A stretch of 64,000 bases of DNA. It comes from Gloeotrichia echinulata CP02 (GTDB lineage: Bacteria > Cyanobacteriota > Cyanobacteriia > Cyanobacteriales > Nostocaceae). A program made the position numbers and the translations under genes. Below the pieces are notes generated by a model. The model worked only from the letters and a program-made list of their open reading frames with translations, made no database searches and was not told where the DNA came from. The stretch is taken from contig CP051187.1 in assembly GCA_038087035.1 (NCBI GenBank), forward strand, positions 4,841,001-4,905,000, read 5' to 3'. This document shows positions 7,229 to 16,299 of the stretch, in pieces. Position 1 is the stretch's first letter; every line of letters begins with the position of its first letter.

Positions 7229-8439
7229 TGGTGTATCAACCAGCAGCGGGAGCCAGGGATTTATTACCTTTGGATGTGGCTCAAAAACGCTGGATTGAAG
7301 ATAGGTTAGAGCAGGTCTTTCACCGTTGGGGATATCATAGGATTATCACCTCGACGCTGGAGCGCATGGATACCCTGATGGCGGGGGAAGCAATTCGGCG
7401 TCAAGCGGTGATTGAACTGCAAAATCCTGAAGATGAAGAATTAGGATTGCGTCCAGAATTGACAGCTTCGATAGCTCGGACTGTTGTGACTCGGATGGCA
7501 GGTGCTAACTATCCACAACGGCTATATTATAATGCCAATGTGTTCCGCCGCATTTGGGAAAACAGACACAATCGCCAGCATGAGTTTTATCAAGCTGGGG
7601 TAGAGTTGTTGGGTGCTGGTGGATTGCTCGCAAATGCCGAGATATTGTTGTTAGTGGCAGATTGTTTGCAAGCACTAGGCTTGCAAAGCTGCCATTTAAT
7701 TTTAGGCGAAGCGGGAATCACGCGATCGCTTTTGGATGCTTTTCCGGTTCATTTACAAGGGAAAATTCGCACGGCGATCGCCCATCTCGACCGCATTACT
7801 ATCGATAATTTACCCCTGAGTGATGAACTACGCGATCGCGCCAGAATTCTGCTGGATCTACGCGGTAACAGTGCCGATGTGTTGCAAAAAGTCAATAGTT
7901 TCGATTTAGATAAACAGCAGCAAGAGGCGGTGAATAACCTCACATCCTTGGTGCAGTTACTGGAATCAAAAGGGAATTTCCCCTTAATCCTTGACCTGAG
8001 TCTAATTCAAACTATCGACTACTACACAGGGATTGTGTTTGAAGTCGTCAACGATACCGACGGACGAGCCACGATTTTAGGGCGTGGTGGTCGCTATGAC
8101 CAACTTTTAGGGCTATATCATCCCCAAGGAGAAAACATTCCCGGTATCGGCTTTGCGCTGAATATCGAAGATTTATACCAAATACTTGCCGAAAAACAGC
8201 AATTACCGCAAGATACCCCAGCCAGTAATTGGTTGGTAGTAGCCCAGACAACGAGTGCGATCGCCCCCGCTTTCACATACGCCCAAAAACTGCGAGATAC
8301 TAGCGATTTGGTGCGAGTCGAAATGGACTTGGGGGGACGGGATGCACAAGTAATTCGGCAATATGCAAGCGATCGCCGCATTGCCCAAATTGCCTGGATT
8401 CAAGCCGACGGTTCACCCATAGTCGAACCATTACTTTAA
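7228..8439 (+). CDS. hisZ: ATP phosphoribosyltransferase regulatory subunit HisZ
   Basis: A 403-residue paralogue of histidyl-tRNA synthetase that pairs with the short catalytic HisG to form the first enzyme of histidine synthesis. The class II aaRS-like core is seen in 'MVYQPAAGARDLLPLD', 'LRPELTASIARTVVTRM' and 'TILGRGGRYDQLLGLY'. A tRNA synthetase would show a dedicated HisRS anticodon-binding domain; the shorter C-terminus here fits HisZ. It starts within the stop codon of the DnaJ gene. hisG is not in the window. HIP1 octamers are frequent in the second half. Confidence 0.9.
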   Translation: MVYQPAAGARDLLPLDVAQKRWIEDRLEQVFHRWGYHRIITSTLERMDTLMAGEAIRRQAVIELQNPEDEELGLRPELTASIARTVVTRMAGANYPQRLYYNANVFRRIWENRHNRQHEFYQAGVELLGAGGLLANAEILLLVADCLQALGLQSCHLILGEAGITRSLLDAFPVHLQGKIRTAIAHLDRITIDNLPLSDELRDRARILLDLRGNSADVLQKVNSFDLDKQQQEAVNNLTSLVQLLESKGNFPLILDLSLIQTIDYYTGIVFEVVNDTDGRATILGRGGRYDQLLGLYHPQGENIPGIGFALNIEDLYQILAEKQQLPQDTPASNWLVVAQTTSAIAPAFTYAQKLRDTSDLVRVEMDLGGRDAQVIRQYASDRRIAQIAWIQADGSPIVEPLL

Positions 8440-8499
8440 TAGTATATCTGCCATTGCTAGCCTAAAAAAGACTGACTGAAAACAGAGGGAATCAAGAAT

Positions 8500-8727
8500 A
8501 TGCCGCACACCATTGTTACCGATGTCTGCGAAGGCGTTGCCGACTGCGTAGAAGCCTGTCCAGTAGCTTGCATTCATGAAGGACCAGGCAAAAATGTCAA
8601 AGGTACTGATTGGTACTGGATTGACTTTACAACCTGCATCGACTGTGGTATATGTCTCCAAGTTTGCCCAGTCGCAGGTGCAATACTAGCTGAAGAACAG
8701 CCAGCGTTACAAAAAATACCAAAATAA
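8500..8727 (+). CDS. Two-cluster bacterial-type ferredoxin
   Basis: A 75-residue iron-sulfur protein with eight cysteines: C10, C16, C20, C24 and C46, C49, C52, C56. The first set has C-x5-C-x3-C-x3-C spacing, like seven-iron [3Fe-4S][4Fe-4S] ferredoxins; the second is a normal C-x2-C-x2-C-x3-CP motif. It carries low-potential electrons in the cytoplasm. It is separated from hisZ by 60 bp and may be cotranscribed. The exact cluster content (7Fe or 8Fe) is inferred from spacing only. Confidence 0.92.
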   Translation: MPHTIVTDVCEGVADCVEACPVACIHEGPGKNVKGTDWYWIDFTTCIDCGICLQVCPVAGAILAEEQPALQKIPK

Positions 8728-8825
8728 ATTTCTCAGCCCTAAGTAGGGGCGCAAGGCCTTGCGCCCCTACAGATTTTGCAACAAGGATGGGGGAAACCTT
8801 TATTTTTGTTTTCAGTAAATGTTTG

Positions 8826-9205
8826 ACACTCCTTAGCCTAAAGGCTAAGGATTCTTGGTTCAACGAGTCCACTTAGCCTAGACCCCTTGCGGTATCTAAG
8901 CCAGAGGTGGTTCTCTCCGCAAGCGTTAACTTTTGGTCCGCCCGACCATAGTTGCACATAGTGCAAAATTTGTTTGCAGTTTAATGCTGTTAGTCTAGTA
9001 CCTGTAAATCTTTTACCTACTTCCAGGCGATACTAGAACTACGAAGTAGAACCCCATAGATTTAGTTGTCTTGGCGTAGCCTCTCCCTTTGGGAGAAGGT
9101 GCAGCGTCTACTTGTTAGGTAGCAAATGGGTTTTTTATGTGGTTGATTACCCTTCCACAAAGCCTATTATACCAAAAGCCGTCCTAGAATGACGGGGTTT
9201 TAGAC
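8826..9205. mobile_element. IS200/IS605-type non-autonomous remnant
   Basis: The left part carries the hairpin CCTTAGCCTAAAGGCTAAGG (8831-8850), and the right part carries CCGTCCTAGAATGACGG (9179-9195) followed by GGGTTTTAGACCC. Both look like the subterminal hairpins of IS200/IS605 elements common in Nostocales. The roughly 320 bp between them hold no tnpA or tnpB frame. It is therefore read as a decayed or transposase-less derivative; the exact ends are uncertain. A GGGGCGCAAGG core lies just before it at 8743-8770. Confidence 0.6.
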
Positions 9206-9229
9206 CCAGATTTTTGATAATTAAGACTG

Positions 9230-10069
9230 TCAAGAAAAATTTATCCGCTCCCATCCAGTGTAGACATTAAACCGTTCCCCGCGTAGGAATCCAATTAAGG
9301 TAATGCCAAATTCCTGCGCCACGGACACTGCTAAACTACTAGGAGCGGAAACAGAGCAAACAATTGGCACCCCAGCAGCCACAGACTTTTGCAAAAGCTC
9401 AAAACTAGAACGTCCGCTAACCATCACAATATGATTATTGAACGGCAATTCCTCAGATAGCATTGCCGAACCAATCAATTTATCTAGAGCATTATGACGC
9501 CCAACATCCTCCCGCAGATTTAATAAATTCCCTTGGGCGTCAAATACAGCCGCCGCGTGCAAACCCCCGGTAGCGGTGAAAATACCTTGAGCAGATCGCA
9601 ATTTATCTGGTAAACTATAGATAATCTCAGGCTTGACTGTTGGCTCTGGAGAAATTACAGGACAACCCCGCAACCGCAAAGCTGCCAAACTAGCTTTACC
9701 GCAAACGCCACAGGCGCTGGTAGTGTAGAAATGACGCTCCAGAGGCTGTAAATCTGGAATCAAACCTGAGCGCAATTCAACATTGACAATATTATAGCGC
9801 TGTTCACCGTCTACAGACTCATCAACACAATAGCTCAGGCGTTGGATATCTTGCTTACAGCTAATGACACCTTCAGCGTAGAGAAAGCCAGCAGCTAATT
9901 CAAAATCAGCCCCTGGTGTCCGCATAGTCACAGCTACCGTGCGACGTGGGGATACCAGGCGAATTTCTAGGGGTTCCTCGGTAGTTAGTTGGTCTTGTCG
10001 AGGGCGCATTTTGCCATTTTCGACCACCCAGACAGAGGCTTTAGTTTTGCTGCCGATACGTATATTCAT
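9230..10069 (-). CDS. fdhD: Formate dehydrogenase accessory sulfurtransferase FdhD
   Basis: A 279-residue cytoplasmic protein. FdhD carries sulfur from the cysteine desulfurase to the molybdenum cofactor of formate dehydrogenases. The persulfide-bearing motif is visible as 'SACGVCGKAS' (about residues 118-127). 'GVPIVCSVSAPSSLAVSVA' and 'LREDVGRHNALDKLIG' are further family signatures. It lies 124 bp downstream of, and on the same strand as, a molybdopterin oxidoreductase of the FdhF/YdeP group, its likely client. The gap holds a GGTGCGTCAGA/TCTGACGCACC palindrome that could attenuate the transcript. Confidence 0.95.
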   Translation of the reverse strand: MNIRIGSKTKASVWVVENGKMRPRQDQLTTEEPLEIRLVSPRRTVAVTMRTPGADFELAAGFLYAEGVISCKQDIQRLSYCVDESVDGEQRYNIVNVELRSGLIPDLQPLERHFYTTSACGVCGKASLAALRLRGCPVISPEPTVKPEIIYSLPDKLRSAQGIFTATGGLHAAAVFDAQGNLLNLREDVGRHNALDKLIGSAMLSEELPFNNHIVMVSGRSSFELLQKSVAAGVPIVCSVSAPSSLAVSVAQEFGITLIGFLRGERFNVYTGWERINFS

Positions 10070-10104
10070 TAATTATCTAGGATATTGGTCACGCAGAGGC
10101 GCAG

Positions 10105-10182
10105 AGAGTATAATAGGGTGCGTCAGATTGGAGTTTTTCGTAATTCTCAACAGATTTTTGGCATCTGACGCACCCTACAAAT
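10105..10182. repeat. GGGTGCGTCAGA palindrome
   Basis: TAGGGTGCGTCAGA and TCTGACGCACCCTA form a long hairpin with an A/T-rich loop between the molybdoenzyme and fdhD genes. Similar GTGCGTCAG palindromes occur near 13839-13912, 32611-32688 and within the insertion at 46106-46228. It may act as a terminator-like or mRNA-stabilising structure. Confidence 0.7.
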
Positions 10183-10193
10183 TAGATATTTTT

Positions 10194-12431
10194 TTAGTTG
10201 GTAGAAACGCCAACCTTTTCTAACTGCACCACAGCATTATAATCAGGCACACCTTCCAAAGATCGCTTACTTTTATCTAATAACACATTTCCTTCAGGCC
10301 AGTGTACTTGTAAATTTCCTGATTGAATTGGCGCCAGATAAACTTGTCCCTCCAACTGTCCCAAATCATTTTTGAGAATTACCTGATCTCCATCTTTTAA
10401 TCCTAATTGTGCCGCATCAGTAGCATTCATTAACACAGCCTCTCGCATAGCTCCGGTAATTGCATCTTTGCGTTCCTGCACCATACTATTAAATTGTTTA
10501 CCGCGACGGGTTGCAAGTAAAAAACAACCTGCTGGTAATTCTCGTCTTGGTGGAGACAATACTGCAAAATGCGCTTTAGAGTCATCTGTGGGAAAATTCC
10601 AACCAAAGCATAAATGGGAACCGCCATATTGAAACTGATCCCCCGCCTGTTGTAAGTGTTGAATACCTGCATATTGTGGTACAATTTGAGCAATTTCTTG
10701 ACGCATCGCCGCCGTATTCACAAAACTTAGCTGTTCTGCTAAATCTGGTTTTACCCGCCTTGCTAATTCCAGGAAAACTTCCCACTCTGGACGCGCTTCA
10801 CCAATACGCGGTCCGGGAATTTCTGGACTAAATATTACTCGGCGTTCGGTGTTGGTTTCTGTGACTCCCCCTGGGATTTCGTAGCGAGTGGTCGCGGGTA
10901 ACAGCACCACAGTATCCGCTGGTTCCACAAGCATTTGGCTGGAAAGCACAATATCCATGTGTACCCGTAGGGGTATCTGCTTCAGGGCACCTTCCACATA
11001 ATCTGGTTCTGGCAATACTTCCAGAAAGTTACCCCCTACAGAGAATAATACATCTAATTTTCCTCTATGTGCGGCATCAATCATTTCTGGGGCAATTAAA
11101 CCCTTGTTTGTCGGGACATCAAAGCCCCAACTTTGACTTAACTGGGCTGCATTTTCTGGGGTGATCGGCTTACCACCGGGGAAAACTGTGGCGTAACATC
11201 CCATTTCCGCGCCACCCTGTACCCCAGAATGACCGCGAATTGGCATTAAACCGCAGCCTTCGCGACCGACAAAGCCTTTGGTGAGTGCGAGGTTGATGAT
11301 ACTCCGCACGTTATCTTCACCGCATTCATGTTGGGTAATGCCCATACTCCAGACAAATACAGCTTTGTTGGCTTCCTTGACCATTTTGGCAAAGGCGTAC
11401 ATTTGCTCACGGGAACTTCCAGAAAGTCGTTCTAACTCTTCCCAAGATTGACTTTCTAAGGATGCCTGGAGTGAGTCAAAGCCTGTAGTGTAACGCTCAA
11501 TAAACGACGAGTCTACCCAATCATTGGCGATTATATGTTTGATTGTACCATTTAAAAAGGCAATATCTCCACCCATATTCACCAAAAAGAAATCTTCGGC
11601 AAATTTCGTCCCAAAAATTGCACTTTCCACAATTGAAGGCACCCAATAGCGTTCCATTCCTGGCTCACGGTAGGTGTTAATTACGACAATTTTCGTGCCA
11701 GCTTTTTTAGCGTAGTGGAGATATTTAACGGTGACAGGCTGATTATTGGCAACATTTGAGCCAATGAAGACTAATAAATCAGTACCAATCCAATCTTTAT
11801 AAGAACAGGTGGTAGCAGCCGCACCGAGAGACGCTTTCAAGCCTGCGGTACTGGGAGAATGGCAGATGCGAGCAGCATTATCTATATTATTGCATCCCAT
11901 TGCCCGCACAGCTTTTTGAGTTGCGTAATAAGTTTCATTGACGGTGCCGCGACTGGTAACATAAAAGCTGAGACGGTCTGGGGTGGTAGCGCGAATGCGA
12001 CTGGCAATGACATTTATTGCTTCATCCCAAGTAACACGGCGAAAACCTTTGTCCCCCCGTTGACGAATCATAGGGTAGGGAAGCCTTCCTAAGTCACGCA
12101 ATTGGGCACTTTTTTGGTTTTGCAATGGGGAAATATCGCCCAGCAGTACAGGGTCTAAGGCTGACATAGTATTCATTTGTAACAACCGCAGACGGACATT
12201 GCACAAATGAATACCATCAAGCGTCCAATCTTTCATCCCCGTAGTCCCCAGGGCACAACCATCACAGACACCCTTGTTGAGGATATTCCAAGCATAGGGT
12301 AGCTGGTCACGAGATTGCCAGATGGCGCGAAAGACTTCCCAGTAGTTATTGGGATACTGTTCGCCAATACCAAAAGGCTTCCAACTTGCCCAATTTGCGG
12401 GCGTCCAGTGTTTCTTGGGTTTAGGTAACAT
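10194..12431 (-). CDS. FdhF/YdeP family molybdopterin oxidoreductase
   Basis: A 745-residue molybdopterin-dependent enzyme. The N-terminal cluster region reads 'GVCDGCALGTTGMKDWTLDG'. The putative Mo ligand is the Cys in 'RICHSPSTAGLKASLG', at the position where E. coli FdhF has selenocysteine. 'GSNVANNQPVTVKYLHYAKK' binds cofactor, and the C-terminal MopB domain includes 'MNATDAAQLGLKDGDQVILK'. Pairing with FdhD supports a formate dehydrogenase-like function, but YdeP-type members have not all been shown to oxidise formate, so the substrate is uncertain. No partner electron-transfer subunit is adjacent. There is no Tat signal, so it is probably cytoplasmic. Confidence 0.9.
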   Translation of the reverse strand: MLPKPKKHWTPANWASWKPFGIGEQYPNNYWEVFRAIWQSRDQLPYAWNILNKGVCDGCALGTTGMKDWTLDGIHLCNVRLRLLQMNTMSALDPVLLGDISPLQNQKSAQLRDLGRLPYPMIRQRGDKGFRRVTWDEAINVIASRIRATTPDRLSFYVTSRGTVNETYYATQKAVRAMGCNNIDNAARICHSPSTAGLKASLGAAATTCSYKDWIGTDLLVFIGSNVANNQPVTVKYLHYAKKAGTKIVVINTYREPGMERYWVPSIVESAIFGTKFAEDFFLVNMGGDIAFLNGTIKHIIANDWVDSSFIERYTTGFDSLQASLESQSWEELERLSGSSREQMYAFAKMVKEANKAVFVWSMGITQHECGEDNVRSIINLALTKGFVGREGCGLMPIRGHSGVQGGAEMGCYATVFPGGKPITPENAAQLSQSWGFDVPTNKGLIAPEMIDAAHRGKLDVLFSVGGNFLEVLPEPDYVEGALKQIPLRVHMDIVLSSQMLVEPADTVVLLPATTRYEIPGGVTETNTERRVIFSPEIPGPRIGEARPEWEVFLELARRVKPDLAEQLSFVNTAAMRQEIAQIVPQYAGIQHLQQAGDQFQYGGSHLCFGWNFPTDDSKAHFAVLSPPRRELPAGCFLLATRRGKQFNSMVQERKDAITGAMREAVLMNATDAAQLGLKDGDQVILKNDLGQLEGQVYLAPIQSGNLQVHWPEGNVLLDKSKRSLEGVPDYNAVVQLEKVGVSTN

Positions 12432-12752
12432 CGTGGGTGTGCCAATAACAAGTGTATTATTTATTCACTAGTTTAGATCTCCTGCTCAGGGTCGTCATTG
12501 TGTCATAGGTTATAGATCAAACGAAGGTAATCACACAAGGTGGTAGGGTGAAAGCAATGCTGTGCCCTCTGCTTTAGGTGCAAAGTTGAGGATGTCAAAA
12601 AGATATTATATTTTTGATAATTTTCTAGCGGGAAGGGAGTAAATCTCAATCTCAGGGTAGATAATAACTCGGTATTCATTATCAGGGTTGATGACTTAGG
12701 CTGTTTTGTACTAGTTTAAAGGTAAGGTCACTCAATTTTTGAGGAAAAAGCC
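12432..12752. other. Divergent intergenic region
   Basis: A 321-bp gap between the divergently read molybdoenzyme and aldolase genes. It must hold promoters for both. No confident -10/-35, operator or RNA element was identified. A GAGGAAAAA ribosome binding site lies just before the aldolase ATG. Confidence 0.6.
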
Positions 12753-13835
12753 ATGACTGCAACGCTCTTAGAAGGTAATTCTATCGAGTCCATGCTAGGG
12801 AAAGAGGCTGAATACCTACTTACCTATAAGGCAAAGGTTTCTCAAGATTTATTGCATTTACCCGGCTCTGATTTTATTGATCGTGTTTGGCTAAATAGCG
12901 ATCGCCATCCTCAAGTATTGCGTAATTTCCAACAACTTTACTCTACTGGTCGTTTGGCAAATACTGGCTATCTCTCGATTTTACCAGTAGACCAAGGTAT
13001 TGAACACTCAGCAGGGGCATCGTTTGCGCCTAATCCTATTTACTTTGACCCAGAAAATATTGTCAAGTTGGCAATTGCTGGCGGTTGCAATGCTGTGGCG
13101 ACAACTTTGGGAGTTTTGGGTAGTATTTCGCGTAAATATGCTCACAAAATCCCTTTGATTGTCAAAATTAACCACAATGAATTATTGACATATCCCAATC
13201 AATTTGACCAAGTATTATTTGCGGATGTAGAACAAGCTTGGAATTTGGGTGCTGTGGCTATAGGGGCGACAATTTATTTTGGTTCTGAACAGTCTACCAG
13301 ACAAATTCAGGAAGTTAGCAAAGCTTTTAAACGCGCCCATGAATTGGGACTGGTAACTATTCTTTGGTGCTATCTGCGGAACAACGCTTTTAAACAAGAT
13401 CAAGACTATCATCTTGCTGCAGACCTCACTGGACAGGCGAACCATTTGGGTGTGACCATTGAAGCCGACATCATTAAACAAAAATTGCCGGAAAATAATC
13501 ATGGTTACGCTGCCGTAGCCAAAGCAACTGGTAAAAGTTATGGTAAAATCGACAAGCGAGTTTACACAGAATTGACAACCGACCACCCAATTGATTTGAC
13601 TCGTTACCAAGTGCTGAATTGCTACTGTGGACGTGCAGGATTAATTAATTCTGGTGGCGCTTCTGGTAAAAATGACTTTGCAGAAGCAGTTCGCACTGCG
13701 GTAATTAATAAACGCGCTGGTGGTACGGGATTAATTACGGGAAGAAAGGCGTTCCAGCGTCCGTTTGATCAAGGGGTGGAGTTGTTTCACGCCATCCAGG
13801 ATGTTTATTTGTCTCCAGATGTTACCATAGCTTAG
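12753..13835 (+). CDS. Class I fructose-bisphosphate aldolase (DhnA/FbaB type)
   Basis: A 360-residue Schiff-base aldolase of the archaeal-type class I family that cleaves fructose-1,6-bisphosphate to dihydroxyacetone phosphate and glyceraldehyde-3-phosphate. 'LPVDQGIEHSAGASFAPNP' near residue 77 is the family hallmark. 'KIPLIVKINHNELL', 'ILWCYLRNNAFK' and 'GGTGLITGRKAFQRP' (phosphate binding) follow in order. The length is normal for cyanobacterial class I enzymes. It would act in glycolysis or the Calvin cycle beside the class II enzyme. A purine-rich GAGGA ribosome binding site precedes the ATG. Confidence 0.93.
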   Translation: MTATLLEGNSIESMLGKEAEYLLTYKAKVSQDLLHLPGSDFIDRVWLNSDRHPQVLRNFQQLYSTGRLANTGYLSILPVDQGIEHSAGASFAPNPIYFDPENIVKLAIAGGCNAVATTLGVLGSISRKYAHKIPLIVKINHNELLTYPNQFDQVLFADVEQAWNLGAVAIGATIYFGSEQSTRQIQEVSKAFKRAHELGLVTILWCYLRNNAFKQDQDYHLAADLTGQANHLGVTIEADIIKQKLPENNHGYAAVAKATGKSYGKIDKRVYTELTTDHPIDLTRYQVLNCYCGRAGLINSGGASGKNDFAEAVRTAVINKRAGGTGLITGRKAFQRPFDQGVELFHAIQDVYLSPDVTIA

Positions 13836-14010
13836 TCGTAGGGTGCGTCAGCGAACCAGAAAATAATGAAATTCAATATTTTAGGTCTGATGCACTCTAC
13901 AAATTGGTAGACTTTAATGTATAACAAAAATGGCTTATAGCGCTTCCGATTCAGATTCGGTACAATATCATATCGCGATGTGTAAGGGCACGGCAATGCC
14001 GTGCCCCTAC
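13836..14010. repeat. Repeat-derived spacer
   Basis: It holds a degenerate GTGCGTCAG palindrome (13839-13912), then a partial family A element starting TATAGCGCTTCC at about 13936 and ending at its GGGCACGGC palindrome near 14010. The right terminal repeat is missing, so the copy is truncated. The longer open frame beginning at 14001 starts inside this repeat and is not believed. Confidence 0.65.
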
Positions 14011-14204
14011 GAGTCTACTTGATCGCTTACTCCGGCGCTAGATCACGCACTCATTTTATTATTCCTCCTCATCTTCTTAGCATTAGCTCAACCCAACTTG
14101 TTCAGTCTCGTGTTACACTAAGACTTAAGCTACATCGAATAACTGGTGGCAATCTAGATCAAGATGCCATCAAAATCAGCGGTAACTTAGGAGCAGCAAC
14201 CTTG

Positions 14205-14819
14205 ATGATTGCCGTCATTGATAAAACACCAGTGTCATTTGACGAGTTCATTGATTGGTATCCAGAAAATTCACAGAGCCAGTATGAATTGAGGCGAGGG
14301 GTAATTATCGAAATGCCCAAACCAAGAGGTAAGCATTCTAGATTGGCTGGTGATTTGGCGTTCACTCTGGGCACCGTTATTCGACAAGCAAATCAGCCCT
14401 ATTTTATTCCTAAAGAATGTGTAGTCAAAATTGCTAGTGATACAGGTTATGAACCTGATATCATTGTTTTAGATGAAACTGCTATTGCTAATGAGTCACG
14501 TTGGGAACGAGAATCGATCATCACCAAAAGTCAGTCGATTAAACTGGTGGTAGAAGTTGTTTCAACTAATTGGCGAGATGATTATCTTGTCAAATTAGCA
14601 GACTACGAAGAGTTTGGCATTCAAGAATACTGGATTGCAGATTATCTTGGTATCGGTGGACGGCGCTATATTGGCTCACCTAAACAACCAACTTTTACCG
14701 TTTGCTCGTTAGTGGACGGGGAATATGAAATACAGCAATTTCGTGGAAGCGATAGCGTTATCTCTCTGATTTTCCCAGAGTTTCCATTAACGGTTGACGA
14801 GATTTTCAATCCGGGGTAA
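14205..14819 (+). CDS. Uma2 family protein (DUF820, PD-(D/E)XK fold)
   Basis: 204 residues from ATG 14205. This start is favoured because an AGGAG lies 11 bp upstream and the sequence then aligns with family N-termini; the open frame continues upstream to 14001 only through repeat DNA. The fold's catalytic elements appear as 'YELRRGVIIEMP', 'GYEPDIIVLDETA' and 'IKLVVEVVSTNWRDDY'. Uma2 proteins are greatly expanded in cyanobacteria, and their nuclease role is predicted, not generally shown. No partner gene is apparent. It begins an accessory block with the toxin-antitoxin pair downstream. Confidence 0.88.
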   Translation: MIAVIDKTPVSFDEFIDWYPENSQSQYELRRGVIIEMPKPRGKHSRLAGDLAFTLGTVIRQANQPYFIPKECVVKIASDTGYEPDIIVLDETAIANESRWERESIITKSQSIKLVVEVVSTNWRDDYLVKLADYEEFGIQEYWIADYLGIGGRRYIGSPKQPTFTVCSLVDGEYEIQQFRGSDSVISLIFPEFPLTVDEIFNPG

Positions 14820-14898
14820 TAAAAGTAAAGCAGATATTATCGAGGCAAACTGTCTATGATTATTCAAGAATAAATCACTATCAAACCCAAAGAGTTCG

Positions 14899-15189
14899 AT
14901 GAATAGAGAATATTTAATTAACTTCCTGAAAAAAAACTTAACCACGATTAAAAGTTATGGTGTAACTTCCTTAGCTTTATTTGGTTCTTATGCAAGAGAT
15001 GAAGCAAAAAATACTAGCGATCTTGATTTACTGGTAGAATTTGAAGGAAAAGTTACCTTTGATCAATATATGGACTTAAAATTTTTCTTGGAAGATAATT
15101 TATCTCTATCTGTTGATTTAGTCACAAAAAAAATGTTGAAGCCCCAAATTATTAGTTCTGTAGAAAAAGACGCTATTTATGTCGCGTAG
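14899..15189 (+). CDS. mntA: MntA-type minimal nucleotidyltransferase antitoxin
   Basis: A 96-residue minimal nucleotidyltransferase. The active-site motif is 'LFGSYARDEAKNTSDLDLLV', matching GS-x10-DxD exactly. In the characterised HepT-MntA systems this enzyme neutralises HepT by adding AMP residues to a tyrosine of the toxin. Its stop overlaps the start of the HEPN gene by 11 bp, the arrangement expected of a coupled pair. The family is strongly indicated; activity of this copy is inferred. Confidence 0.92.
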   Translation: MNREYLINFLKKNLTTIKSYGVTSLALFGSYARDEAKNTSDLDLLVEFEGKVTFDQYMDLKFFLEDNLSLSVDLVTKKMLKPQIISSVEKDAIYVA

Positions 15190-15520
15190 CTTAAAACTTT
15201 ATTGTGATGATATTTTAATTAGTTGTGATAAAATTCTCCGTTATACTCAAGGATTAGATGATAATAGTTTTTTTGCTGATGAATTAAGATTTGATGCGGT
15301 AATTAGAAATTTATCAGTGATTGGGGAAGCGGTTAAACAAATTCCTCCAGAAATAAGAAATAAATATCCACATATTGAATGGCGCAAAATTGCTGGATTG
15401 AGAGATATTTTAGTTCATGCTTATTTTTCCTTAGAAGATGAGATTATTTGGGATATTATTCAAACTAAAATTAGTCCTTTAAAATCAGTAATTTTAATTA
15501 TTATTTCTCAAGAATTTTAA
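15179..15520 (+). CDS. hepT: HepT-type HEPN toxin (DUF86)
   Basis: A 113-residue all-helical HEPN ribonuclease. The catalytic R-x4-H motif, with the tyrosine that MntA modifies, is seen as 'RDILVHAYF' (about residues 83-91). 'AVIRNLSVIGEAVKQIP' is the usual helix. It shares 11 bp with the upstream mntA. Family members cleave RNA (tRNA in characterised cases) and stop growth when not AMPylated. It appears full-length and intact. Confidence 0.92.
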   Translation: MSRSLKLYCDDILISCDKILRYTQGLDDNSFFADELRFDAVIRNLSVIGEAVKQIPPEIRNKYPHIEWRKIAGLRDILVHAYFSLEDEIIWDIIQTKISPLKSVILIIISQEF

Positions 15521-15651
15521 GTTATTAACTAAGAAATTACTAAATCAAACATCTTTTGAAAAATTAGACTAAATTTTCACGAATATTCCTCGCTTTATTC
15601 TCCCGTGATTAGAGGTTGTTTGAAAAGTGCGTTATATTTCATTAACGCACG

Positions 15652-15831
15652 CTACAAAAGCTTGTTATGCGGCTGGTGAGGTTGTCTCAGAGGTTTGGAA
15701 ATAATTGTTCTACCGCTTGTTGCTTGTCGTTGCCGTAAATCATCACAGATTGCTTTCAAATCGTAATTGAAAGCTCTTGCATGTTCCTCTCGAATTTTGT
15801 AGATTTCCTCTAAAATCTCATCTGTCCACAT
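15652..15831 (-). CDS. Small conserved cyanobacterial-type protein (59 aa), function unknown
   Basis: Read on the minus strand, an ATG at 15831 opens a 59-codon frame starting 'MWTDEILEEIYKIREEHARA' and continuing 'FNYDLKAICDDLRQRQ'. The pattern M-W-x-D-x-I-x-E-E-x-x-K-I-R-E-E is one I recognise from many short cyanobacterial hypothetical proteins, often near toxin-antitoxin genes. It is acidic-basic mixed and helix-rich. The C-terminus ('KPLRQPHQPHNKLL') is basic. It may be an orphan antitoxin-like protein; no partner is adjacent on the same strand. Confidence 0.6.
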   Translation of the reverse strand: MWTDEILEEIYKIREEHARAFNYDLKAICDDLRQRQATSGRTIISKPLRQPHQPHNKLL

Positions 15832-16299
15832 TTTTAATCGTGAAGTTGAGAGTTGGCTTCTTTATTCTACAGCGATCGCCCTGACATTTTCCCAGAAATT
15901 TGGTAGGTTGTTCGACCAGGGAACGGGCGATCGCGCTTAACCCCTGTAACCCGTCTTCACCAATTCTGGCGTTGTATATTTGCGCGATGAATTAAGATTT
16001 TTGACCAATATCTATTTATTTTTGGTAGCTTGTATAAAAGCAGACTTTAAATTCGCTAGTTTATCTGTAGAATTTATAGTACAACTTACGCAATTGTGAC
16101 ACTTTAATCGAGTTATAGAAGAGTAGAACCTAGATTTGATCGAGAGCATGAGGATTTGAGCTTCCGGGACACCCTACTAATTGTGCCCGTGGCGTAAGTC
16201 CTGTATAGATGCGATCGCCTCTTCTTAGGCTCGACTACTGTGCTAATTAGGGGTTGCAATTTATCTAGTATTCAAACCTATTTTTCTGGATAATAGCTT
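15832..16299. other. Gene-free interval with repeat remnants
   Basis: It holds two HIP1-containing stretches (15871-15940) and a possible element bounded by CTTACGCAATTGTG (about 16087) and GTGGCGTAAGTCC (about 16190), inverted relative to each other. No reading frame of useful length was found. The promoter for the large ATPase gene presumably lies in the last 100 bp. Confidence 0.45.

Noticed and set aside
14001..14204. Extended N-terminus for the Uma2 protein
   Set aside because: It is encoded by truncated repeat DNA, and a proper ribosome site precedes ATG 14205.
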